Shown in pieces: positions 45,334 through 53,455 of a DNA stretch of 64,000 nt. The position numbers were made by a program, and so were the translations under genes. This DNA comes from Mesorhizobium sp. B4-1-4 (GTDB lineage: Bacteria; Pseudomonadota; Alphaproteobacteria; Rhizobiales; Rhizobiaceae): the NCBI RefSeq assembly GCF_006439395.2, contig NZ_CP083950.1, positions 5,941,001-6,005,000 on the forward strand. The letters are read 5' to 3'. The notes under the pieces were generated by a model. It worked only from the letters and a program-made list of their open reading frames with translations, ran no database searches and was not told the DNA's origin. Each line of letters opens with the position of its first letter. Within the stretch, counting starts at the first letter, position 1.

Positions 45334-46383
45334 TTGCCCAAAACGGAAAACACCAGCACCGCTGTTAGCCAAGCCTCAATGCTTGCGCCGAAGAGGCCGG
45401 GCGCCGTCCCTGGCCTGGCGCTCGGACTGGCATTGCTGGGCGCCGGCCCGGTCATCATATTGCTGTTGCTGATAGCCGTTCTCAGTTTCCTGTCACCCTA
45501 TTTCCTGACCGGGCGCAATCTCAGCAATATCCTCGGCCAGACCGCCGTCATCTCGGTTGTCGCAATGGGCCAGCATTTGGTGATCCTCACACGCGGCATC
45601 GATCTTTCGGTCGGATCGAACGTCGCACTGGCTTCCGTCGTCGGCGCCCTCAGCTTTCATGCCGGCGCTCCCGCCATCGCGGTTATCGCGGTGATGGTTG
45701 GCTGCGGTGCGGCGGTGGGCGCCATCAACGGGCTCTTCTACGTCTTCGGGCGGCTGCCGCATCCTTTCATAATCACCCTGGCAACCTTGAGCATCGCCAA
45801 GGGCTTGGCGCTTCAACTGGCCGATGGGCGCGCCATTCCTGGAATGCCGGATTCGATAGATGCGCTGGGGCGCGATGCGGTCTGGGGTCTGCCTGGCTCA
45901 GTTTTTGTCGTTGCAGGTGTTGCCGCGGTTCTTTTCACTGTGGCCAAGACGATGGTCTGGGGGCGGTGGATTTACGCCGTCGGCGGTCGACCCGACGCCG
46001 CCTTGCGCATGGGCATTCCCGTGTCCTGGGTCCTGGTCTCGGTCTATGTGGTCTCAGGGCTGTGCGCCGGCATCGGCGCGGTCATACTCGCCGGCCGCAC
46101 CGACGCCGGTTCTCCCTTGTTCGGCAATCTGCTTGAACTGGATACGATCGCGGCGGTGATTATCGGCGGTGCCAGTTTTCTCGGCGGCCGTGGCCATCTC
46201 GGCCATGCCCTGATCGGCGCCATCATGATCGGCGTCATCCGCAACGCACTCAACCTGCTCAACGTCAACGTCTTCTTCCAGCTCATCGTCATTGGCGTGG
46301 TCATCGTGATCGCGGTCGAGTCCGACGTGCTGCGCAACTATCTCGAAGGACGTGTGCGTGTCATGCAGGCTGGGAGGCAGTGA
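45334..46383 (+). CDS. Sugar ABC transporter permease (RbsC-like)
   Basis: A 349-residue BPD_transp_2 permease: LTRGIDLSVGSNVALASVVGA, INGLFYVFGRLPHPFIITLATLSIA and the coupling loop GGRPDAALRMGIPVSW are diagnostic, and 8-10 helices are visible. The TTG at 45334 is set by CGGGGAGGGGG just upstream; an ATG at 45379 is an alternative. First gene of a permease-ATPase-binding protein unit. The ligand is a sugar or polyol by family and by the downstream dehydrogenase. Confidence 0.9.
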   Translation: MPKTENTSTAVSQASMLAPKRPGAVPGLALGLALLGAGPVIILLLLIAVLSFLSPYFLTGRNLSNILGQTAVISVVAMGQHLVILTRGIDLSVGSNVALASVVGALSFHAGAPAIAVIAVMVGCGAAVGAINGLFYVFGRLPHPFIITLATLSIAKGLALQLADGRAIPGMPDSIDALGRDAVWGLPGSVFVVAGVAAVLFTVAKTMVWGRWIYAVGGRPDAALRMGIPVSWVLVSVYVVSGLCAGIGAVILAGRTDAGSPLFGNLLELDTIAAVIIGGASFLGGRGHLGHALIGAIMIGVIRNALNLLNVNVFFQLIVIGVVIVIAVESDVLRNYLEGRVRVMQAGRQ

Positions 46384-47168
46384 TGAGCGCCGTTGCGACC
46401 AATGCCGATCGGGCCGCCATTGCCGACCAACCCGTGCTGGCCGTACGCGGTGCCACCAAGCGTTTCGGTTCGGTTCTGGCCCTGGACGACGTCAGCATCG
46501 AAGTGCGGCAAGGCGAAATCGTCGGCCTGCTCGGCGACAATGGCGCGGGCAAGTCGACGCTGACCAAATGCATCAGCGGCGTACACCAACTCGATGCCGG
46601 GGCGATTGTCCTGGATGGTGCGCCGACGCAGATACGCTCCCCCGCGGATGCGCGCTTCGCCGGTATCGAGACCGTCTACCAGGATCTGGCGCTGTTCGAC
46701 AATCTGACGCCCGGACAGAACTTCTTTGCCGGTCGCGAGTTGGCCTGGCCGCAATGGCTTCCGCGCGGCTTGCGATTTCTGCAGCAGCGCAGGATGGACG
46801 CCGAGACCCGTGTCCTGCTGGCAAACCTCAGGGTCACCCTGCCGCGGCTCGACGCGGTCGTCGCCATGATGTCCGGGGGACAAAGGCAAGCCATCGCCGT
46901 CGCCAGGTCCACCGTATTTGCCCGCAAGGTGGTCATCCTGGATGAGCCGACCGCTGCACTCGGTCTGCGTGAATCACGCCAAGTGCTCAATCTGGTTGCT
47001 GCGCTCCGCGACCAGGGCAATGCCGTGATCCTGATAACTCACAATATGGAGCATGTCGTCGAACTCGCCGATCGCGCCGTGGTGCTTCGCCAGGGCCGCA
47101 AGGTCGGCGAGCTGGTGCCGACCAGGCACAACAAACAAGAGCTGGTTTCCATGATCGTTGGAGCCTGA
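46383..47168 (+). CDS. Sugar ABC transporter ATPase (single-domain)
   Basis: A 261-residue ATPase: Walker A GDNGAGKST, signature MSGGQRQAIAVAR, Walker B VVILDEPTAALG and the switch His in LITHNMEHV. Unlike RhaT it has one ABC domain, as in FrcA-type importers, so it acts as a homodimer. The ATG at 46383 overlaps the permease stop by one base (TGATG) with GGGAGG upstream. Confidence 0.93.
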   Translation: MSAVATNADRAAIADQPVLAVRGATKRFGSVLALDDVSIEVRQGEIVGLLGDNGAGKSTLTKCISGVHQLDAGAIVLDGAPTQIRSPADARFAGIETVYQDLALFDNLTPGQNFFAGRELAWPQWLPRGLRFLQQRRMDAETRVLLANLRVTLPRLDAVVAMMSGGQRQAIAVARSTVFARKVVILDEPTAALGLRESRQVLNLVAALRDQGNAVILITHNMEHVVELADRAVVLRQGRKVGELVPTRHNKQELVSMIVGA

Positions 47169-47256
47169 TCCGTTCGAGATTTTGGGGACCGTTGCGGCCC
47201 TCAAATGCCTGAGGCCTTCCCCACCGGGAGGCGTCTCAATTCAAGGGAGGAATGGA

Positions 47257-48177
47257 ATGCCAATCAACCGAAAACTGTTTGCAGGGATCGCTATCGCGGT
47301 CGTGTTTGCGCTGCCGGCTTCGGCAGCAGACAAGATCAAGATCGGCCTGATCACCAAATTCCCAGTGCCGTTCTATTCAACCATGGAACAGGCCGCCAAG
47401 AAATACGCGGCCGCTCATCCTGAAATCGAGCTGGTTACCGGCCAGGGTCAGGCCGCGACCGACATCGAGGGCCAGATTGCGCTGATCGAGTCCATGATCA
47501 CGCAAGGCGTCAAGGGCCTGGCTGTCACTCCGGTCGACCCGACGGTTGCGCCGGCGCTCGACAAGGCGGTCGCTGCCGGCATCAAGGTGGTTCTCGTCGA
47601 CAACAGCATTCCCAACTGGAAAGGTCAAACAGCACTGGTCTCGACCAACAACCTCAACGGCGGCAAGATCGCCGGGGAGTACCTCAAGACCGTGCTGAAG
47701 AGTGGCGACAAGATCGGTATCCTGCAGGGCGTTCCCGGGGTGCCGGCACTGGACGACCGCGTCACCGGCATGATGCAGGGGTTGGGCGACGTCAAGGTCG
47801 ACGTTGTCGGCAAGGGCGCAACCAACTGCACGCTCGAGCTTGGCACGTCGGTGACCGAAGACATCCTCACCGCCAATCCCGATCTCAAGGCGATCTACTC
47901 GGCCTGTGGTCCGCCAATTCCAGGCGCCGTCAAGTCGATCAGCAATGCGGGCATGGCCAATCATAAGATCATACTGGTCGGCTTCGACGCCTGTTGTGGT
48001 GAAATCGAAGCGATCAAGTCGGGTGCGGAAGACGCCAGCGTTGCACAATTTCCGGCAAAGATGGGCGAGCTTGGCATCGATACTGTCGTCAAGGCAATCC
48101 GCGGAGAGGCCGTCGACGCCAATGTGGACACCGGCGCTGGCCTCGTGACGCCGCAGAACGTCAAGGACTTCGAATAA
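47257..48177 (+). CDS. Sugar ABC transporter periplasmic binding protein
   Basis: A 306-residue type 1 binding protein: signal peptide 1-22 (ending ASA), mature start DKIKIGLITKFPVPFYSTMEQAAKKYA, ligand-binding VDNSIPNWKGQTALVSTNN, and GFDACCGEIEAIKSG in the C-lobe. FrcB/RbsB class. AAGGGAGGAATGG precedes the ATG. Last gene of the transporter unit, followed by a strong terminator. Confidence 0.93.
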   Translation: MPINRKLFAGIAIAVVFALPASAADKIKIGLITKFPVPFYSTMEQAAKKYAAAHPEIELVTGQGQAATDIEGQIALIESMITQGVKGLAVTPVDPTVAPALDKAVAAGIKVVLVDNSIPNWKGQTALVSTNNLNGGKIAGEYLKTVLKSGDKIGILQGVPGVPALDDRVTGMMQGLGDVKVDVVGKGATNCTLELGTSVTEDILTANPDLKAIYSACGPPIPGAVKSISNAGMANHKIILVGFDACCGEIEAIKSGAEDASVAQFPAKMGELGIDTVVKAIRGEAVDANVDTGAGLVTPQNVKDFE

Positions 48178-48192
48178 GCTCCTACACCTTGG

Positions 48193-48225
48193 CCCGGCGG
48201 TCTTCTCAACCGCCGGGTTCTTTTT
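48193..48225 (+). terminator. Rho-independent terminator after the ABC unit
   Basis: CCCGGCGGT (48193-48201) pairs perfectly with ACCGCCGGG (48209-48217) around a 7-nt loop, followed by TTCTTTTT. Strong form. It sits between the binding-protein gene and the dehydrogenase gene, which would therefore be expressed by partial read-through or its own promoter. Confidence 0.9.
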
Positions 48226-48251
48226 GGAACACTCAAAGGAAGGTGATCCGC

Positions 48252-49265
48252 ATGAAAGCGCTCGTTTGCCGACGACCCGGCGAACTGATCTTCGAAGATC
48301 GCTCCCCACCCGGCCCGCCGGGGGCAGGATGGGCGCTGGTCAGCATCAGCCATGTCGGTATATGTGGCACCGATTATCACATCTTCGAAGGCAAGCATCC
48401 CTACCTGGCCTATCCACGTGTCATGGGGCATGAACTCGCAGGCACGGTGACTGCGATCGGGGAAGGCGTCCCTATCCGCATCGGCGAACGCGTCGTCGTA
48501 AATCCTTATTTTGCTTGCGGCAGATGCATAGCCTGCCGTGATAACAAGCCGAATTGCTGCGTATCGATCGAGGTGTTGGGCGTTCATCGCGACGGCGGTA
48601 TGTGTGAAGAGTTGCTCGTGCCTGCCGACAATCTCTATCCGATCGGAGGATTGTCGCTCGACCATGCGGCGGCGATCGAATTCCTGGCCATCGGTGCCCA
48701 CGCGGTGCGGCGCTCCCAACTTGCCGCCGGGAAACGTGCTCTGGTCATCGGCGCAGGCCCTATCGGACTCGGCACGGCGCTATTTGCACGTATTGCCGGC
48801 CAGATAGTGACGATCATGGACGTCCGCCGGGAAAGGCTCGATTTCGCCGAAGGTCAACTCGGTTTCCCCGTTATCGATGGACTTTCGTTGTCGCCCGCCG
48901 ACCTGGTGCGGGAGCGAACCGATGGCGAGTGTTTCGACCTTGTTTTTGATGCGACCGGCAACAGGGCGTCGATAGAGGCCGCTTTCGCTTATGTGGCGCA
49001 TGGGGGAGCCTTGATAATGGTCAGCGTCATCAAGGAGGAGATCAGCTTTTCCGATCCCGAATTCCACAAGCGCGAGATGATGTTGATGGGCAGCCGCAAC
49101 GCGCTTCGAGTCGACTTTGACCACGTCATGGCGGCAATGCACGATGACACCGTTCCTGTGGCCAAGCTTATAACGGACCGCACGACCCTGCGCGACAGCC
49201 TCCGCGATATCCCGCATTGGGTCCACCAAAAGTCGGGGCTTATCAAGGCGGTGATAGCCGTTTAG
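48252..49265 (+). CDS. Zinc-dependent alcohol (polyol/sugar acid) dehydrogenase
   Basis: A 337-residue medium-chain dehydrogenase. Catalytic zinc site: Cys38 in VGICGTDYH and the HE pair in MGHELAGTV; structural zinc Cys cluster CGRCIACRDNKPNC; Rossmann motif VIGAGPIGLGTA. It resembles RspB/LgoD-type dehydrogenases of sugar acids. Probably oxidises the compound imported by the ABC transporter just upstream. The start at 48252 follows AAAGGAAGGTG. Confidence 0.9.
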   Translation: MKALVCRRPGELIFEDRSPPGPPGAGWALVSISHVGICGTDYHIFEGKHPYLAYPRVMGHELAGTVTAIGEGVPIRIGERVVVNPYFACGRCIACRDNKPNCCVSIEVLGVHRDGGMCEELLVPADNLYPIGGLSLDHAAAIEFLAIGAHAVRRSQLAAGKRALVIGAGPIGLGTALFARIAGQIVTIMDVRRERLDFAEGQLGFPVIDGLSLSPADLVRERTDGECFDLVFDATGNRASIEAAFAYVAHGGALIMVSVIKEEISFSDPEFHKREMMLMGSRNALRVDFDHVMAAMHDDTVPVAKLITDRTTLRDSLRDIPHWVHQKSGLIKAVIAV

Positions 49266-49299
49266 GCTGTTCACTGAGGCACCCCAACACACAAGGGAA

Positions 49300-49577
49300 G
49301 CAAAAGTCGTCCGAACCATCCGGTTGGCAATGGCCGCCATCAATGCCTCGTTCACGAAGGTGTCCTGGGAACTGTTGGCGGCCGGCAGTTGCGTGGGACG
49401 CGGGAAGACCAGCATGCCGACTCCACGCGGTCATGGCCGCAGACCACCAGGTCCTGGACCAGCCCGCCGAATGACTCCAGCATGTCGAGCCGCAGCTTGC
49501 CGGCCTGCACCCATGTGCCGGTCATCAGATTGAAGTCGTCCGCCACCCGCCCGTCGAAGACAAGGCCACGGTCGACT
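49300..49577 (-). pseudogene. Remnant of feruloyl-CoA synthase-like gene
   Basis: The minus strand reads VDRGLVFDGRVADDFNLMTG then TWVQAGKLRLDMLESFGGLV and QDLVVCGHDR, the C-terminal domain of feruloyl-CoA synthetases, from about 49577 to 49430. A 1-nt loss near 49420-49425 then moves the frame to VGMLVFPRP..., which continues to about 49310. The rest of the gene is absent. So this is a short, frameshifted leftover of an aromatic-acid CoA ligase. Confidence 0.7.
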
Positions 49578-49597
49578 CGTTATTCAAGCTGAAGTAG

Positions 49598-49876
49598 ATG
49601 GCAAGACTTTCGGCAAATTTGGGCTTCTTATGGCTGGACCTGCCACTGCTGAAGCGTATAGCGGCGGCTGCTCAGGTGGGCTTTCGCGCTGTCGAGTTGC
49701 ACTGGCCCTACGGCACGCCAGCCGAGGAGGTCCGTGCTGTCTGTGCTGAGTATGGGACGACGCTGCTCGGGTTGAATACGCCAATGGGAGAGGTAAGCAG
49801 AGGTGAGTTCGGTTGGCTGCCCTGCCTGGCCGCGAACGGGGTGTTCGGCAAGCCGGGGGTCACATACGCGGACTGA
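49598..49876 (+). pseudogene. Truncated hydroxypyruvate isomerase-like gene
   Basis: Starts as a normal family member (MARLSANLGFLWLDLPLLKR, VELHWPYGTPAEEVRAVCAE, LLGLNTPMGEV) but ends after 92 residues; full-length xylose-isomerase-like TIM-barrel isomerases have about 260. From about residue 75 the sequence no longer matches. Only the first third of the barrel remains, so no activity is expected. Confidence 0.7.
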
Positions 49877-50137
49877 TGAACGCGCCGGCCAACATCAGCG
49901 CATTGAAGGGGCTGACCACGCCGGAAACGGCGGTGAAGGCTTCCGTAAATATTGGACCAGCCATCCAAACCAAGGGAATCTGATCATAACCTTCGGCACC
50001 ATCGCCACCCGGGCTGGAACGCTCGGCCTTCCTTATCTCGGCCTTGCTTATCTTGCCAGCGCAGGCCTTATTTCGGATATCTTCGGCTGAGAAGCGTGGC
50101 GACGTTTCGGCGAGGCGTTTGGCATTCCCCAAAATTC

Positions 50138-50177
50138 ATACCAACAGGCACTTAGATACCAACAAATATACCAACAA
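50138..50177. repeat. Three ATACCAACA direct repeats
   Basis: ATACCAACA at 50138-50146, 50156-50165 (with extra A) and 50168-50177; a fourth copy is at 50472-50481, on the other side of the tRNA-like core at 50382. Short direct repeats on both sides of a core are typical of the arm-type sites of tyrosine integrases. Confidence 0.6.
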
Positions 50178-50381
50178 CTGCTCACGTTGGACCAGTTTTG
50201 GCCCAGCGCTTAGCACGCGTTCAATTGTGGCAAAACGAGAGACCAAGCGAAATTCAGCTTCGCTATGGTTTGATGAGGCTTTGGCAGTTCGCCAATAAAA
50301 GAAAACTTGGATTGCGAAATGCGGAATCGAAGTGAACGCATAAGTTATTGAAATGCGACGGAAAAATCTTAAAATAAGTGA

Positions 50382-50401
50382 TGGTGCCCAGAGGCGGAAT
50401 C
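50382..50401 (-). other. Phe-tRNA 3'-end-like sequence, candidate attachment site core
   Basis: Read on the minus strand, these 20 bases are GATTCCGCCTCTGGGCACCA: the T-arm end, acceptor stem and CCA of a tRNA, as in alphaproteobacterial tRNA-Phe. The tRNA body is absent; sequence diverges immediately. That is the structure left by integration into a tRNA gene. The Mesorhizobium loti symbiosis island (ICEMlSym R7A) uses the 3' end of a Phe-tRNA gene in this way. Confidence 0.6.
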
Positions 50402-50740
50402 CAAGTAAATGGAATATGGATGTCGTTTCAGATAGTTAAGACTCGCGCAATAGCAGCGCTAGCCAACAAAAATACCAACAAAATATTTCTGTGGATTGGT
50501 TCGGTTCCCGAATATTACTCGCAGGCCCCGGCTCGGCGCAGCTTGACTGCCCCCGGTCGCCACTAATGGCATTTCGAGTTTGTCAAGCGCATGGCGCAAG
50601 TTGACCGAAGTGACCTCCTACTAACAAAGTCTTGAACGTCTGCTTCGCGCCTCCAAGATGGTCGTTCGCTGTCTGCGGCACCGATCCCGAATGCGGTCGT
50701 TCGCGCCCGGTGGCTTCTACCCTGCCACGAAAGACGATTA

Positions 50741-53455
50741 TTACTGACTTTGCGTTGTCAGCGCTCGAAACAGCGGGAACAAGCCCTGCATCAAGGAGCG
50801 ATGGCGTTCGAGACGTTGCCGATAACCTTTGATGGCGGCAGTCGGAAGATCGATCGCCTCTTGACGCAACGCGATGACGAACACGCCCGCGTCAAGGCCG
50901 TCGGGGCCAAGGACCAGACACCGCTCGACCAGAGCCGCGACCGCCCTTGTCGTATCCTCGCTCGCCGGTAGCGCCGCGATATAGGCCAGTCGCTCGCCCA
51001 AGGCTGCATAGAAGGGCTCGCGACGCTCCAGACGGATTGCGTCCGGATCGAGCGCAATCGGATCGCCCGCGGTCAGGCGGACAGCTTGTGCCAGCGCGAT
51101 CGGCCTGGCGAGTTGATCGTTGTCCGCAGCCTCTTCGACGACCTTGCTGAGACGGTCGAACACGCCTGCCCGCCGCGCGAAGCCGAGGGTCACAAAAGCC
51201 CAATTCTGTACCGTGACGAGGTTCGGCACTGTGGGATATGGGATTGCGAAGGGTGCAAAGAGCAACGCATTGTGCCGAGCCACTCGCCAGAACTGTTCAA
51301 GTGCGCTCACGATCGGGTCAAGCAGCGCATCCAAGTCGCTTGGGGGGAGGGACAGGACCTCGGCAATCGTGTCCAGTCGGTAGGTTAGGGTGCTGAGAGG
51401 CTGGTAAGCAGTCGCAATGGCAATGTTGTGTCGCTGCGTCGTTGCCGTTCCAAGCAAGACAATCAGGCCGCGCACGGCATCGTCGATCCCGTCTCGGCCG
51501 ACCAACGCAGGAGTGGCGAACAGCACTGCGATATTTCCCGTGACGCCCGAATGGTTCGACTTCAGGGCGCCGTTCCGCACCGTTCGAACGACCTCCTGAA
51601 TGCGCTCGTCCTGTGCAACCGGAGCATCGAGATAAGGAAGGATCTCGTCGAGCAGCGCGAGGAGACGGGTGCTTTCTGTCGCGTCCCCGAGACCGTGTCG
51701 CAAGATCGTTTTTGCGCACCGGGATCCGAATTCTGAGTTTTCCGCCCAAAGCGCACGCACCTCATCACAGGCGATGAAGGTGATGGCGGGTGAGATGATC
51801 GGCCAGGCGCCCTCTGATGGCGGCCTGTCTTCGAGAACGGTGAGAGTGACATCTGCCAGACGGGTCAGATCATCGGGAGCAAATGCTGCCGCGCAGTGGA
51901 CCGCCGCTTCCAGACCGGCTACTGTCAGGTCAAATCGCTTGGCAGCAAAGCCGGCAAGGATCGCATCGGCAATGATCCGCGAGGCGCACTGCACAAATTC
52001 AGGGCGTTTCCGTGCAATTTCCTTGATTGCGACAAGGCTTGTTATCGGCAGGCTATGCCCTTGGATGAATGAATCTCCTGGCGGTTCCCGAGCCAGTTTT
52101 GTGATGGCATCAATTAACAGACACGCGAGATGCTCCTTTTCGGCGCTTAACGTGCCCAGCCAGGCGGTGAAGAGCTTCACCAGCACATTCAGACGCTCAC
52201 GCCGGACGCCGGCATGCCTCTGGGCGACTTCCGTCGCCAAGCGGATCACCTCTTGTGTCACATAGGCATCGACAAGGTCCTCTCGGCTAGCTTCTGGACC
52301 TACGGCATCCTCGCGCCCGCTGCTGATCACCAGCCGCAGCGCGAGATCGAAGCTCTTTGGCTGACGATGACGCCCGATATGCTCGTACAGTTCGTCGAAA
52401 AACGACCGCCCGTAGAACGCCATGGCTTCGGTCGAAAGCGTGGCGCCGCCTAGCGCATTCAGACGGCGAAGCGCAGCCCAGAAGCGCTGATGAGCGTTGC
52501 TGAACTTCCTGTTCGCCCAATGAACGAGGGGGGCGCCGAGATCATGTGAGTGCTGGAGCAGCGGAGCGTCGAGCACGCAGGCGCGCACATCCGGAGAAAA
52601 CAGCCTATCGTCGTTTTGATAAGCAGCATGCATTGCCGCCAGCGCTGCATTCAGCGCGAGCAAGGGCTTAGTCACAAGGGCTTCTGGCGCCTGGATCGCG
52701 CCGAGCATGGCGTAGGTGGTTTTGAGCGAACCCGTCATGCCGTAGACGGTCGCAAGCGATTGGAGCGTCATGTCCGCAACGGCTTCGACGAACTGGGACC
52801 AGCTCCGGTCAGAAAGACCTTCGCACAAGCGCTGCGTCGTCGCATAGAGCGCGCCGGCGAGACTCGGGCGGTCCGCGTACAGCGCGAGGTCGCCCAGATG
52901 CTTCGTGGCGACGATCCGCAGCGCAGGGTCGAGCGGCGCAAGGGCTTCGTCGGCCGTTCGAATGGTCGCCGGGTCCGCTCGGTCCCCAAGGGCGGCGACA
53001 AGGCTGATCGCCTTTCCGATCACTGTCAGGGAAGTGGATCCACCCTCGGCATTGCCAAGCCAATAGCTGATCGAGGCGAAATCGACGGTGGCCAGTTCAA
53101 AGGCAGATGCGATCGTCCGGCACCGCTCACGAAAGGCTTCCGGGATACGGCTGTCATCATAGTGGACGCGCGCATCGGATTGCCAGGTCAAGACACGCAG
53201 AACATCCTGCAGATAGATCGCCAGGCCTTCCTGGTCTGGCTTCAGGCGGATCGTCCAGGTAGCTAGGTGCGGCAGGCCGCCCGACATCTGCTCGATGCAC
53301 AAGTCGCCGAGTTGGATCGTGCCGTCACTTGTCGCGCCGATGGTAGCGGCGGAGAGCTCGCGCACTAGATCGGCGGATAGGAAATGGCTCAACGCAATCC
53401 ATGCCGGAGCGTCGTTACCGAAGCTGATCATTCGTAGCGTGTCGGGATCCATCAT
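50741..53455 (-). CDS. Large helical protein of unknown function, paired with nitrilase-fold protein
   Basis: A 904-residue protein with no signal peptide, membrane segment, Walker motif or known catalytic pattern that I can see. It is mostly predicted helix, with repeating amphipathic helical pairs from about 150 to 880 (for example LAALNAALAAMHAAY, LACLLIDAITKLAREP), like HEAT/ARM-type scaffolds; no exact repeat is visible. The first 100 residues look different (strands and LGDLCIEQMSGG). Its start overlaps the upstream gene's stop by four bases, so the two proteins are made together. It lies beside the att-like region, which suggests an accessory, perhaps defence-related, role; that is speculative. 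Confidence 0.75.
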   Translation of the reverse strand: MMDPDTLRMISFGNDAPAWIALSHFLSADLVRELSAATIGATSDGTIQLGDLCIEQMSGGLPHLATWTIRLKPDQEGLAIYLQDVLRVLTWQSDARVHYDDSRIPEAFRERCRTIASAFELATVDFASISYWLGNAEGGSTSLTVIGKAISLVAALGDRADPATIRTADEALAPLDPALRIVATKHLGDLALYADRPSLAGALYATTQRLCEGLSDRSWSQFVEAVADMTLQSLATVYGMTGSLKTTYAMLGAIQAPEALVTKPLLALNAALAAMHAAYQNDDRLFSPDVRACVLDAPLLQHSHDLGAPLVHWANRKFSNAHQRFWAALRRLNALGGATLSTEAMAFYGRSFFDELYEHIGRHRQPKSFDLALRLVISSGREDAVGPEASREDLVDAYVTQEVIRLATEVAQRHAGVRRERLNVLVKLFTAWLGTLSAEKEHLACLLIDAITKLAREPPGDSFIQGHSLPITSLVAIKEIARKRPEFVQCASRIIADAILAGFAAKRFDLTVAGLEAAVHCAAAFAPDDLTRLADVTLTVLEDRPPSEGAWPIISPAITFIACDEVRALWAENSEFGSRCAKTILRHGLGDATESTRLLALLDEILPYLDAPVAQDERIQEVVRTVRNGALKSNHSGVTGNIAVLFATPALVGRDGIDDAVRGLIVLLGTATTQRHNIAIATAYQPLSTLTYRLDTIAEVLSLPPSDLDALLDPIVSALEQFWRVARHNALLFAPFAIPYPTVPNLVTVQNWAFVTLGFARRAGVFDRLSKVVEEAADNDQLARPIALAQAVRLTAGDPIALDPDAIRLERREPFYAALGERLAYIAALPASEDTTRAVAALVERCLVLGPDGLDAGVFVIALRQEAIDLPTAAIKGYRQRLERHRSLMQGLFPLFRALTTQSQ

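Larger units (their letters stand above)
49877..50740. other. AT-rich, gene-free stretch with att-like site
   Basis: No gene is supported. About 50140-50560 is clearly AT-richer than its flanks. It contains the tRNA-end-like core (50382-50401) and ATACCAACA repeats described separately. The pattern suggests the end, or a former end, of an integrated element. No integrase gene or recognisable integrase fragment is present. Confidence 0.5.

Noticed and set aside
49860..50132. Possible integrase remnant on the minus strand beside the att-like site
   Set aside because: The translated sequence shows none of the tyrosine-integrase R-H-R-Y motifs, so I do not call an integrase.
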